From contig NC_064034.1 in NCBI RefSeq assembly GCF_932526225.1, positions 3,088,001 to 3,148,000 on the forward strand: a DNA stretch of 60,000 bases, given 5' to 3'. The notes beneath the pieces are model-generated. The model was given only the letters and a program-made list of their open reading frames with translations. It was not told the DNA's origin and ran no database searches. Origin of the DNA: Nematostella vectensis (lineage: Eukaryota; Cnidaria; Anthozoa; Actiniaria; Edwardsiidae). Shown here piece after piece: positions 34,290 to 43,850 of the stretch; position 1 is the stretch's first letter; each line of letters begins with the position of its first letter. The position numbers were made by a program, and so were the translations under genes.

Positions 34290-36770
34290 CATGGTGCATA
34301 AAAAGTGGCGGATCGTTCAAATTTATGGAACATTTATGAAATTTGGCACAGTGATAGAGAAACTCACACTGAGCAATTCTGGATATGGACCCACCCCCAA
34401 AACTGTATACTTACAGTTTTATAGAGGTGGAATCAATTTCCCTGAAAACCTGAATAAAACCAATACTTTTCATGTTACGATCACAAAACTTAATCCAGTG
34501 ATGGATATTAACATGAACTAAAGTTTGACGAAAAAATAAACCACGCCCCCTTGATACTTACAGTTTTAGGGGGGAATAAATTATTTCTTCAAGCAGCATT
34601 AAACCTAATACCATTTATTGTACAACTTTCAAACTCCACATAATTGTTATACTCTTTAGAAAACTTCATTCGAGATATGGACCCACGCCCAGATGTGAGT
34701 ACTTACAGTTATACTAGAGATGGGAGGCAAATTGCTTATATAGAGTGCCTTTTCAATACAAACTGAGAGCTAAGATTCCATATAATAACCCATAATGGTA
34801 TATTGCAAGATATTCCTAACCGTATAGCCACGCCCCTATTGTACTTACAGTTATACTAGAGATTACATGAAGGCGGTATATCGCTTATATAGTGTGCCTT
34901 TCAATACGAACTGCGAGCTACAAATCCACATACTTAATTATATTGGTATATTGCAGGATATAGTCTTGTTGCGTATATAATACCACGATGTCACAAGTGT
35001 ACTTACAGTGCTATCAGAAATGAGATAATTGTTATCATTAGCTGTGAATTGGACTTCTCCGGGTGCAAGTGTGGTGAATAATTGCGACGTTGAAGAAATG
35101 GCCTGTTAATATCACTTTTTAGTATTTTCGCAAAGTACTGGCTATTATTAAGCTCTAGGGCCTAGGACGTATTTGTTTCAAGACTATTGATTAGGAACGT
35201 GCATCATCGATTATTTTTTATTTGACTTGTTCCATGATCAATTAATTCAGAACTGCCTTTGATAATGTCTTCACTCAAACTTTTATGTATGTGACCAGAC
35301 CTCGTTTTTTCGTGGAGAAGGTAAAACGAGTGCGTGGAATGTCTGGGAGGCGTTCCCAGAGGTCTCATCGGCTTTGACTGCCATATGGGACTTTCCGAAC
35401 AAGGAAACAGTTCTGGCAAGCATCGGCACCCTTGAATTCTTTTTTGTCCTCCTCTACTCCAAGATGAGCCAGCTCTCCTCGGTGAACGACACCCGGAAGG
35501 AGATGGTTGCGAGGAGATCCCGCCTATCCTGCGGGAGAAAAAACCCCGCCAACATTCGCCGCCCTTCTACAAGAGAGCGGCATACTAGGCTAGCTTTTGC
35601 CGGGCGCAGTCTCTCGTGGTGCAGCCTGTCCGGCCGATTGGGGCTCGGAATCCTCCGACAATGGCACCTGGCGTCCTCCTTGGAGCCTGTTCCCTCCAAT
35701 GTCAACCTGTATCAACTGGTAGAGTGCGGCTGCCAGCCCGATAAAGGCTGCAAAAGGAGATGCATCAAGACGGGGCTTAAATGCACTGCTCTTTGCAGGT
35801 GTGGTGGGGACTGTGAGTGGCAATGAAACAGAGACAGGTAAAAATTTAATTGGGTTCTAGAAACTAAAAAAACTAAACGGCTTACTGAAACGTTTTTTTT
35901 ATATCAACAGTACTTCTGCGGTGGACACGGGAACAGATGTTGAGCATGTGGGTTGAACAACCCACATGCTTATGGGACCCCACCCCAGTAAAGTATTCTT
36001 CAGTATATTGCATATTCTTCGTTTATTATTGGTGTTGCGGTGAACCTAATGATTATTTTAAATGCAACAGTCAATTAATTTCAGCTTCCCAGCTTTTTTT
36101 TTAAAAAAGGTTTAATTTGTTTCATCTCACCTAGAACTGTTAATGCCATATGGGCAATGCCCTGCACGTTGTTTGTATTTTGATAGACCAAACATTTGTG
36201 AAACTGTGTTAGTATGTACAATTGTCACGTGCAGTTCGAATGGAAGGACGTTCTTTCTATAAACTCCATCCGTGCCATCTCTAGAAGAGCTATAAGTACT
36301 ATAAGGGCATGGTTATACATTTAACTACATCCTGCAATATACCAATATCGGCGAGTATATTGATTTTTAGCATGAAATGCGTATAGGAAGGCACAAAAAG
36401 GTGGAAAAGCGACAATATGCCTCCATTTCCGTCATCTCGTATTGAAAGGCAAACTATATATGCGATTACCTCCTTCGTGCCATCTCTAGTATAATTGTAA
36501 GTACAATAGGGGGCATGGCTATACAGTTATGAATATCTAGCAATATACCATTATACGTAAGTATATGGATTTTTAGCTCTAAGTATATATTGAAGGGCAC
36601 TCTAAGCAATATGCATCTTTCGTATCATCTCAAGTATAACTGTAAGTACTCACATCTGGGCGTGGGTCCACATCTCGAATGAAGTTTTGTAAAGAGTATA
36701 ACAATTTTGTGGAGTTTGAAAGTTTTACAATAAATAGTATTGGTTTTAATGCTGATTAAAGGAAAAAAAT
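34290..36770 (+). mobile_element. DNA transposon remnant with long inverted arms of about 145-bp subrepeats
   Basis: The left arm (about 34290-35030) carries four to five diverged direct repeats of about 145 bp, each with GTACTTACAGTTATACTAGA-like sequence after CCCACGCCC. The right arm (about 36250-36760) carries the same units in reverse complement (AGTATAACTGTAAGTACTCA, then GGGCGTGGGTCC). The stretch 34590-34720 pairs closely with 36640-36760. The arms enclose the coding remnant at 35290-35826, which suggests one element. Exact termini and target duplication were not resolved. Confidence 0.75.
35290..35826 (+). pseudogene. transposon-derived protein remnant with C-terminal CXC-type cysteine cluster
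   Basis: An open frame runs from about 35290 to the stop at 35826. It begins CDQTSFFRGEGKTSAWNVW and continues with AFPEVSSALTAIWDFP, a block I recognise from transposon-associated animal proteins (usually HA.TGCD.TS.F.GKGK.AW..W). It ends with LVECGCQPDKGCKRRC and LKCTALCRCGGDCEW, a Tesmin/TSO1-like CXC cluster that follows the same block in those proteins. There is no ATG near the start, and upstream residues are degenerate, so it is an N-truncated relic or a last exon. It lies inside the inverted arms of the surrounding element. The strand is certain; the superfamily is not. Confidence 0.65.
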
Positions 36771-37062
36771 ATTTAAAAAAAATAAGTTCCCTTAGCCCAA
36801 CACGATCCGCGATCGAATATAAACCATATTTTTTTGAATATTTTTGTAGCTTGATTAACAAAGGTCAGAACTGTTTTCGCTCGTCCAAACAGCACCAAGA
36901 CTATTGTCTTAACATATCCACTCCTGAAAACGAATTCAGACTGTTCAGAATTACCCAATACGTAGAATGACCCACCTTGGAAAGCTCACATGATGAACAA
37001 GTCCAATTCAAGGAAGTATCGAGTAATGAGATTCCAGTAAAGCAAATAAAGCCTAACTTATG

Positions 37063-37279
37063 CTGCATTCACACCAAAACCGTGTTTAGTTAAACAAGGT
37101 TTTTCTTTGCCTGATAATTTGCCAAGTTTCTTATTGTGTTGACTTCTTACTAGCTAAGTGATCACTTAGTAACATGTACAACACAATCTATTCAGTTTTG
37201 TTCTTGGTTCTGTCCACTCTTGGGAGATTAAGATTTGAACCAGTTAAATTAAACCCCCTTTAAACTGGTGTGAATGCGG
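37063..37279. mobile_element. MITE with CYGCATTCACACCA ends
   Basis: CTGCATTCACACCA at 37063-37076 pairs with TGGTGTGAATGCGG at 37266-37279 (13 of 14). TATG flanks both sides (37059-37062 and 37280-37283), a possible 4-bp or 3-bp target duplication. No coding capacity. It lies just downstream of the GPCR pseudogene 3' end. Confidence 0.75.
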
Positions 37280-37367
37280 TATGACACCAGGCAAGCGGTT
37301 TAATAAGAGCAACGCAGCCTCTACAGTATGCCTACTGCCTCTTGAATCTTGAAGCTCTGGAGATGCA

Positions 37368-38344
37368 TCAAATCCTTCCTTCAGTGCCTGTTCCAGGATG
37401 CGTACGGTCATCTTTGCAGCACATCCGTTTTATCCAAGGATAATCAGCGAACAATTCCGTCCTAAAAGGCTTATTGAAAACATTAAAAATCACAGGGTTG
37501 ATTGCACTTGAGAGAAAAGCAAGATAGATAAACACGGCGACGATATCCCGTGATAAACGGAGATAGACATCAAGGGTGTAGTAGGGAGGTACCAGGGAGC
37601 CAGCACAGAACGAAACCACAAACCAGCGACAGCACGGATTTGCTTACTTGTACTTCTTCATTGCTGACTCCTTGTAATGTCAGTCCGACAGCTTGTCTGT
37701 GGTGCTTGACGACCAGGACGATTTTTCAGTAACAGATAACAACGACAGCAGCTGGGACCAAGCCGAAGGTGACATGAGCGATGCCCATAAACAAGCGCTC
37801 TGTTGTCTGGTCAGAAAATGTCATACCACAGGCGAAAGTCACTGGGAAACATTCTTGTTTAGCCATTCCTGTTGCGTGGGCACCGATGACGAGGATGATG
37901 GAAATGAGCCACGCTCCTAGAGTCATGAGCAGGCAGGCACGGCGGGTGAAGTGCCTTCTGTAAATACGATTTTTACGACGCAAAAGAACCGATTCACAGC
38001 GATTTACGTCTTAATGAGAGAAGTGAAGAACAGCGTGTATCCCAGATAACCGACTGCTTGACAGAGGTCGCGGCTAAACGAGTCCCTCCCTTTCAATGAA
38101 CTCTCCGCTGCTACAGGCGTCACGGCTGCTGCTGTAACACATCAGAAGCAGATAAAGAGATGACAAAGAAATTCATTGTAGTCCTGAGACAAGGACGTTT
38201 TAGGAACACGTCGAGAACTAGGCTGTTTCCAACTAATGCAAAAATTGCAATCAAGATCAATAGACTCGTCTCCACAATCGATTGAGTTGGGCTCCGGTTT
38301 AAGAGTTGCTCACCCAACACTAGACGCTGGTTATCTCCGCTCAC
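37368..38344 (-). pseudogene. class A GPCR pseudogene related to the receptor at 40862
   Basis: The minus strand retains recognisable pieces along the whole receptor: start at 38344, TM1 with LVGNSLVLDV, TM2 with VISLSASDV, then IAVNRFFCVVK at the DRY site, TM5, TM6 with VCGFVLCWLP, and TM7 with INPVIFNVFNKPF. The pieces lie in different frames. There is a shift just after SASDV (near 38130), a stop before IAVNR, another stop in the motif matching CYWKV (near 37726), and a shift after CWLP (near 37615). No continuous receptor can be made. Identity to the intact gene is obvious at TM1-TM3 and TM7. The two are head to head about 2.5 kb apart, so this is a decayed duplicate. Confidence 0.85.
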
Positions 38345-40861
38345 GATATGGCTATCTAAGTTCTATGCGAGGTTTATCCGTGTTTACAGCTTCTTTGAAA
38401 TGATTGTTAGATTTCGGCTAGAACCAGTTGATTAATCATAATATATAGTTGTATTGTTTTAGATGAATAGTGCTGTTAATGGAATGTGCAAGATGAAATT
38501 TAAATAAAAATCTCATTTAACTTGATTCGCCTTGGTGTACGGCAGAATAAACTTTGATCAAAAAGGACAATGCTTCTTACATAGGTAGTCCGAGATCAAG
38601 TAGTATGATTTCTAAAAGGATAGATATCACAGCCTTTTAGAGACTCCTGCCTCTTCTGTTTAGTGGCAACCCGTGGCAGTCGGAGATAACCAATACATAG
38701 CATGGGACCACCCTATTATGTGTTTATATGATAAAATAAGAATAAAATATCAATCCATCAGTTGCAACGAAGCGTTTTGGTTAAACAGCTTTAAAAAATG
38801 TTAATTAACGCAAAAATATTGCTGAAACTATAAATATAAAACATAATGGATGACTTTTTGACGAACGCAACAATGAACAGTAAACAAGTAGAAAAATCGG
38901 GCTCAGAAGAGCTTCAAGGAGTTTTACTTGGTTTTGCCTCCTTACATGTGCATTCAAAGGCTAGAATCTCACAATGTCAAGTAGAAGTTAACGGAAATGA
39001 AATGGGAAGCACCAATAATATGATTCTGCTTCTCCTTTAATATTTTGGAAAGTGAGAATTCAATATTAGACCATCTGCTGTGTTGCATTAGGTGTCTGAT
39101 GAGACGCTATAATTTCAAGAGATGATGCCATGTACAAATAGGCATGAGAGTAGAAGCATAAGATGGAAGTGCAAGCGGATTAGAGAACACATGCTCGTTT
39201 GGCATGGCGCGTTTTAACGCGATTTAAAAATCTAAAAATAAATTCTATCTATACCTGGACAAAACTCTATTTAATTTATTAATATTTTTATTTTATAGAA
39301 ACATTTGAGGAATTATAAATACAAACCCATTACCCCACATATCTCTCTTAAGTTTCCTGAAGATGTGTAGGGGTATGGTGAATTGGCAAGCCACTCAATC
39401 ATATCAAAATACGTCACGAATTCGAGCATTTCCCATTGTAGGCATCCCTCATTTCCAATCGCATTGCTTTTTAGTTTGTGTCATCACATAGTTGCAATCC
39501 TGCTTTTTATAGCAATAAAAGTTATTAGAAATCGCACTAAGGACAAAAAAGCCGTTTTATATTTTTACAAACACTTCAAGGACAACTTCGAAAAGGATTT
39601 ATTCACATAAAAGGAGTAGAAGACCGCTAGTAACCACATAGGCCCGATGTCGATCAATGAAAAATTTGCTCCGGAAACGGTGTTTACACGGAACCGTGTA
39701 AATTCTTTACACGAATACGAATTTTTTACCTGTACCGTGTAAAAAGAGTTTTTTTAAGCCGGGCGTACTGTACAAAATTCATAGCAAAAAAAGCTAACGA
39801 CTAAAACAGCTAACGACTCATTAATTCGTGGTTGGTCCGTCGTTTCTTCGAACGTGTTAACGAAGTATAAGCCAATCAGCAGTCAGTTAACAGACTTTTT
39901 TTAATAACGTTTGTCTAAATATTGAAGCGATTAGGATGAAATGAGAAAGCATATTGCATTTTTCCATATCTTTTTTTATCACGGTTGGATACTTTAATAT
40001 TTGAACACTGATCTATATTTTTATTCATTTTGTAAATAGTTAAGAAAAAAAAGGAATTGAGAAACTCGTAAAGTGTTTAAAATGCTAATGAAACGCAGAC
40101 AGCTGTGCTAAGTAAGCTTGCTTTCTCCCTAAAACGTTTGAGAAATAATTGACCGACACCCATACACAAGAAAAACATAGCAAGGTGCACGAGGGAGGGT
40201 AGGTTGCGAGGTATAACCTATAAAAAGCACTGTAAATTGGCTGAAGGATAGTAGGCTATACAAATAATTATCTGGGACATTACTCATGCATAGTAATTCC
40301 AAGTTAAAATAATTACTAATCAATGATGATTTCTACCTTTGTGGCTTAGTACTTAACGAGAAACGATTATCTCTTGACAGGGGTCGGACGTGAACAATAA
40401 ACCACAAAGAAGACTTGCGAGAAACAGTGGAAATAAAAAAAACGTTTAGGAAATGCAATTATGTAAGAACGTAACGACAAAGCGAAAAGTGGCTGAAATT
40501 ATCACGTTAACACCGACAAGAAGATTGCCAATAAAGCGGCATTTCTCAACCAAGACGCGATGTCAAAAGGAATGAGATCTTTAGTGGAAGGTATGGGAAG
40601 GAACTAGAGAATTCTACGAACGCGCTTATCCAGCGAGGGCTGTCTCTTGATGGAAGTAAAGGACAATTCAGAAAACAGGTGAAAAAAGCAATTTACACAG
40701 CGCTCGATATTAATTGGCCAACTCTAGTTGACACAAACTTACAGATAACAAACAAACAAGAAATTGTGGGAAGCAATACAAGGGTAATTCAAAAGCGGAA
40801 ACATCAAACCAAAGTCAAAACTCATAAGAGTCATCAAGTTGATCATATTTGAGTTAGTAAA
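38345..40861. other. intergenic region between the divergent GPCR copies
   Basis: No gene recognised. AT-rich with only short chance frames. A small palindrome around TTTACACGGAACCGTGTAAA (about 39684) is visible. It may hold the promoter of the receptor at 40862, but no clear TATA or initiator stands out. Confidence 0.5.
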
Positions 40862-41893
40862 ATGAGTCAAGGCACAGTAGACCAGCTCGCTCAAGATCTC
40901 GCAAATAGACCTCTCGTAGCTGTAACTATCGAAACAAGCTTGCTGCTCTTGATAGCTCTTACGGCATTCGTGGGAAACCTGTCTGTCTTGTACGTGTTAT
41001 ACAAAGTACCCCGTCTCCGCAGTGTGACGAGTTATTACCTGGTGACCCTCTCGTTGTCAGACGTCTTTGCAGCCACCCTTGTGATGCCTATCGCGGCGAC
41101 AAACTCTGCACTTGGTCGAGATGTGTTTGGAGACGCTGCGTGCCAGATAATCGGATTCATCGGTTACACGCTCGTGTTTGGCTCGCTCCAGACCACCACT
41201 CTGATCGCAGTTAATCGTTTTTTCTGTGTCGTCAAACCAATCCTCTACCGAAAGTATTTCAAGTCGAAGCCAACGATTCTTATGATTGTGGGTGCTTGGA
41301 CATTCAGCATCGCAAACGTCGGTGTGGTCGTCGCAAGTGGAATGGCACGATTCAAGTTCTTTCCTGGTCGTTACTGCTGTATGCTGTCATTTCCAAACTC
41401 TCTCTCTGAGAAGTTATTCACGGCGTTTGCGCAGCTAATGTTCAGTGTATTTCCGACCACCATTGTCGGTTTGTGTTACTGGAAGGTCTTCAAAGTGGTT
41501 AAAATTCATAACGAGAATGTCTCCTCGACGCTGAACCAAGGTCCCGGCAATAGATCGCTACCACGGGACGAGACGCAGATTACCAAGTCCGTTCTTGCGT
41601 TAGTGTGCGGGTTCGTTGTGTGCTGGTTCCCTTGTGCGACCGTTTCACAGATCTCTGCCTACATGTTTGTACCGCGAGGTGTTGAAATGCTCTTCATTTT
41701 CCCTGCGTTCCTTTCAAGCGCTGTTAACCCAATAGTTTTTAACGTGTTTAATAAGCCGTTCCGTCAGGAGTTCCTGAGAGTCTTTAGACTCGACAGGAAA
41801 GAAGTTCGTGTGGTGACAGTGAATCCTATGTCTAGTGTAGGTCACACAGGAAGTATAACGAACGAGTCCACTCAACAAACCGTTTTACGGTGA
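40862..41893 (+). CDS. Class A GPCR, single exon, 343 aa, orphan
   Basis: Intronless seven-helix receptor. Residues: N39 in TM1 (VGNLSVLYVL), D67 in TM2 (LSLSDVF), C94 at the start of TM3. N118-R119-F120 replace DRY (IAVNRFFCVVKP). ECL2 has a Cys pair in GRYCCMLSF. TM6 carries VCWFPC and TM7 ends AVNPIVFNVFNKPF, where helix 8 begins. The C-tail is Ser/Thr-rich (SITNESTQQT), suitable for kinase and arrestin control. The start ATG is the first in frame and gives a normal short N-terminus without a signal peptide. It belongs to a lineage-expanded group together with the pseudogene at 37368. The ligand is unknown. The last 22 codons begin a 92-bp tandem array that continues into the 3' UTR. Confidence 0.92.
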   Translation: MSQGTVDQLAQDLANRPLVAVTIETSLLLLIALTAFVGNLSVLYVLYKVPRLRSVTSYYLVTLSLSDVFAATLVMPIAATNSALGRDVFGDAACQIIGFIGYTLVFGSLQTTTLIAVNRFFCVVKPILYRKYFKSKPTILMIVGAWTFSIANVGVVVASGMARFKFFPGRYCCMLSFPNSLSEKLFTAFAQLMFSVFPTTIVGLCYWKVFKVVKIHNENVSSTLNQGPGNRSLPRDETQITKSVLALVCGFVVCWFPCATVSQISAYMFVPRGVEMLFIFPAFLSSAVNPIVFNVFNKPFRQEFLRVFRLDRKEVRVVTVNPMSSVGHTGSITNESTQQTVLR

Positions 41894-42262
41894 TAGTTCA
41901 CAAGGAGTGAACTTGCCCTATGTTTAGTGTAGGTCACCCAGGAAGTATAACGAACGAGTCCACTCAACAAACCGCTTTACGGCGATAGTTCACAAGGAGT
42001 GAACTTGCCCTATGTTTAGTGTAGGTCACCCAGGAAGTATAACGAACGAGTCCACTCAACAAACCGCTTTACGGCGATAGTTCACAAGGAGTGAACTTGC
42101 CCTATGTTTAGTATAGGTCACCCAGGAAGTATAACGAACGAGTCCACTCAACAAACCGCTTTACGGTGATAGTTCACAAGGAGTGAACTTGCCCTATGTC
42201 TAGTGTAGGTCACCCAGGAAGTATAACGAACGAGTCCACTCAACAAACCGCTTTACGGTGAT
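41827..42262 (+). repeat. 92-bp tandem repeat spanning GPCR C-terminus, stop codon and 3' UTR
   Basis: The segment from CCTATGTCTAGTGTAGGTCA through ACAAACCGTTTTACGGTGA recurs with period 92: GATAGTTCAC starts at 41892, 41984, 42076 and 42168, and a final partial copy starts at 42260. The first copy is coding; later ones are untranslated. Each full unit holds a small hairpin, GTTCAC-AAGGA-GTGAAC. Copies are 95% or more identical by eye, so the expansion is recent. Confidence 0.93.
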
Positions 42263-42410
42263 AATCCAACAAAGGGTGGAATCTGTATTAGTTATGGCAC
42301 AAACTGCATTTGACAGGCGAGGACTGTCGATTTGGAAAGGACTGTAGATAAAGAAAGATGTCCCCCCCCCCAATACTGTACACATAACAAAAAACGAAGC
42401 TGCCTGCGTG

Positions 42411-42416
42411 AATAAA
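42411..42416 (+). promoter_or_regulatory. candidate poly(A) signal of the intact GPCR
   Basis: AATAAA in sense orientation, just past the 92-bp array. It would place the whole array inside the 3' UTR. Confidence 0.45.
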
Positions 42417-42590
42417 ATGAGTTTGTGCCCTGTATTCCATCCGTCTTATATAACTAATAAAAAAACATGACACAGTTCTTTTGTATAATTTAATAGACTT
42501 ATTTCAATGTTGAGCTAGTGAAGTTAACAAGATGACAGAAAGCAACATCGCCATCGCGTCCTACATCATCTTCTCCGAGTATGACACGTC

Positions 42591-42777
42591 AAGCCCCGTG
42601 CAAACTGCGCCAGCACCAGCCAGCATTGTTGGCGGAATTTTCGCTTGACTGACTATAGGACAAAGAAAATGTCAAAATGGGAAGTGGAACTTCCTGACAT
42701 TTCTTTTGTCTTGTGGTCAGTCGAGCAAGAATTCGCCAGCAATGCTGGCTTGTGCTGGCGCAGTTTTCACGGGGCTT
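42591..42777. mobile_element. hairpin MITE with AAGCCCCGTG termini
   Basis: The ends AAGCCCCGTGCAAACTGCGC and GCGCAGTTTTCACGGGGCTT are inverted, and pairing continues inward (CCAGCATTG/CAATGCTGG, AATTTTCGC/GCAAGAATT, GACTGAC/GTCAGTC, GGAAGT/ACTTCC), so almost the entire 187 bp folds back. No coding capacity. Confidence 0.85.
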
Positions 42778-43195
42778 CAGATGGGTAAGTAGAATACACA
42801 TAGCAATGTCGCCGTGCTGGCGCAGTTTGCACAGGGCTCCAGATACGTAAGTAGAATACACATAGCAATGTCGCCGTGCTGACGCAGTTTGCACGGGGAT
42901 TCAGATGCCTAAGTAGAATACACATAGCAATGTCGCCGTGCTAGCGCAGTTTGCACGGGGATTCAGATGCCTAAGTAGAATACACATAGCAATGTCGCCG
43001 TGCTGGCGCAGTTTGCACGGGGCTTACACGGGGTTTGCACGTAAGTAGAATATACATAGCAATGTCGCCGTGCTGGCGCAGTTTGCACGGGGCTTCAGAT
43101 GCGTATGTAGAACACATAGCAATGTCGCCGTGCTGGCGCAGTTTGCACGGGGCTTCAGATGCGTAAGTAGAATACACATAGCAATGTCGCCGTGA
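42750..43195. repeat. tandem array built from the MITE end plus flanking DNA
   Basis: About seven units of 58-67 bp each join the MITE terminal sequence (GTGCTGGCGCAGTTTGCACG, then GGGCTTCAGATG) to non-MITE sequence CGTAAGTAGAATACACATAG and CAATGTCGCCGTG. The first unit is the MITE's own right end. Confidence 0.9.
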
Positions 43196-43629
43196 GATGA
43201 ATGGGAGATGTCCCCTAACATACAGACTACTCCTCCTTCGAACCCGGCACAATGACGCGCCACCTTTCCGAACTGGGTTGGCAGCCACTCGAAGACCGCA
43301 GGCGCACCTCATCATTGGTGCTCCTAAACAGTGGCCTAAATAATGCCTCTATCCTGCCACTCGAAGATCTGAGGAAAATTTCTCGCGTCTTGCCCCGCAC
43401 TCAACACTCTGAATTCTATACTATTCCTAACGCCAGAACTGACATATATAAATATAGTTTTTTGCCCCGTGCACTGAGACTGTGGAACAACCTTCCACAG
43501 TAATTGTAATTGACATGAGAGGCTGCCCAGAGGCCTTCCACGCTGGGCTTTAGACTCGGCACTGCGCTGCGCACTGACATATTGTACAATAGGTTGCGCA
43601 ATTTATTAAAGTGAAGTGAAGTGAAGTGT
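43196..43629 (+). mobile_element. 5'-truncated non-LTR retrotransposon 3' end
   Basis: The frame ending at 43503 encodes the reverse-transcriptase C-terminus typical of CR1/Jockey-like LINEs: LGWQPLEDRRRTSSLVLL, then YTIPNARTDIYKYSFLPRAL and LRLWNNLPQ before the stop. A short 3' UTR follows, ending in the simple tail (GTGAA)n at about 43610-43629, as in CR1-type elements. Everything upstream is missing, consistent with 5' truncation on insertion. It lies opposite in strand to HEATR1, about 220 bp past the HEATR1 stop, so it may be part of the HEATR1 3' UTR in antisense. Confidence 0.8.
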
Positions 43630-43850
43630 AACATCCTAACCTGTTTAATTTGCGATTAATCGTCGGAGGTCTATTGAGCCAGAGGTATTACCTCTCAGAG
43701 CTGCTCACCTCCAAGGAATCCCTGAGCTGATTCCCTGACACGTGTTACATTATTGACTCTCTCTGCTCATGTGTTCCTGTCTATTCAGCAAGTTAATCAG
43801 GGCCGCGTTCTCCGCTTCTTATGCACCAGTTCGTTTTCTAAAGGCTACGT

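Noticed and set aside
38846-39610. Short plus-strand frames of 64 and 75 codons
   Set aside because: AT-rich intergenic DNA; no homology, splice context or coding bias seen.
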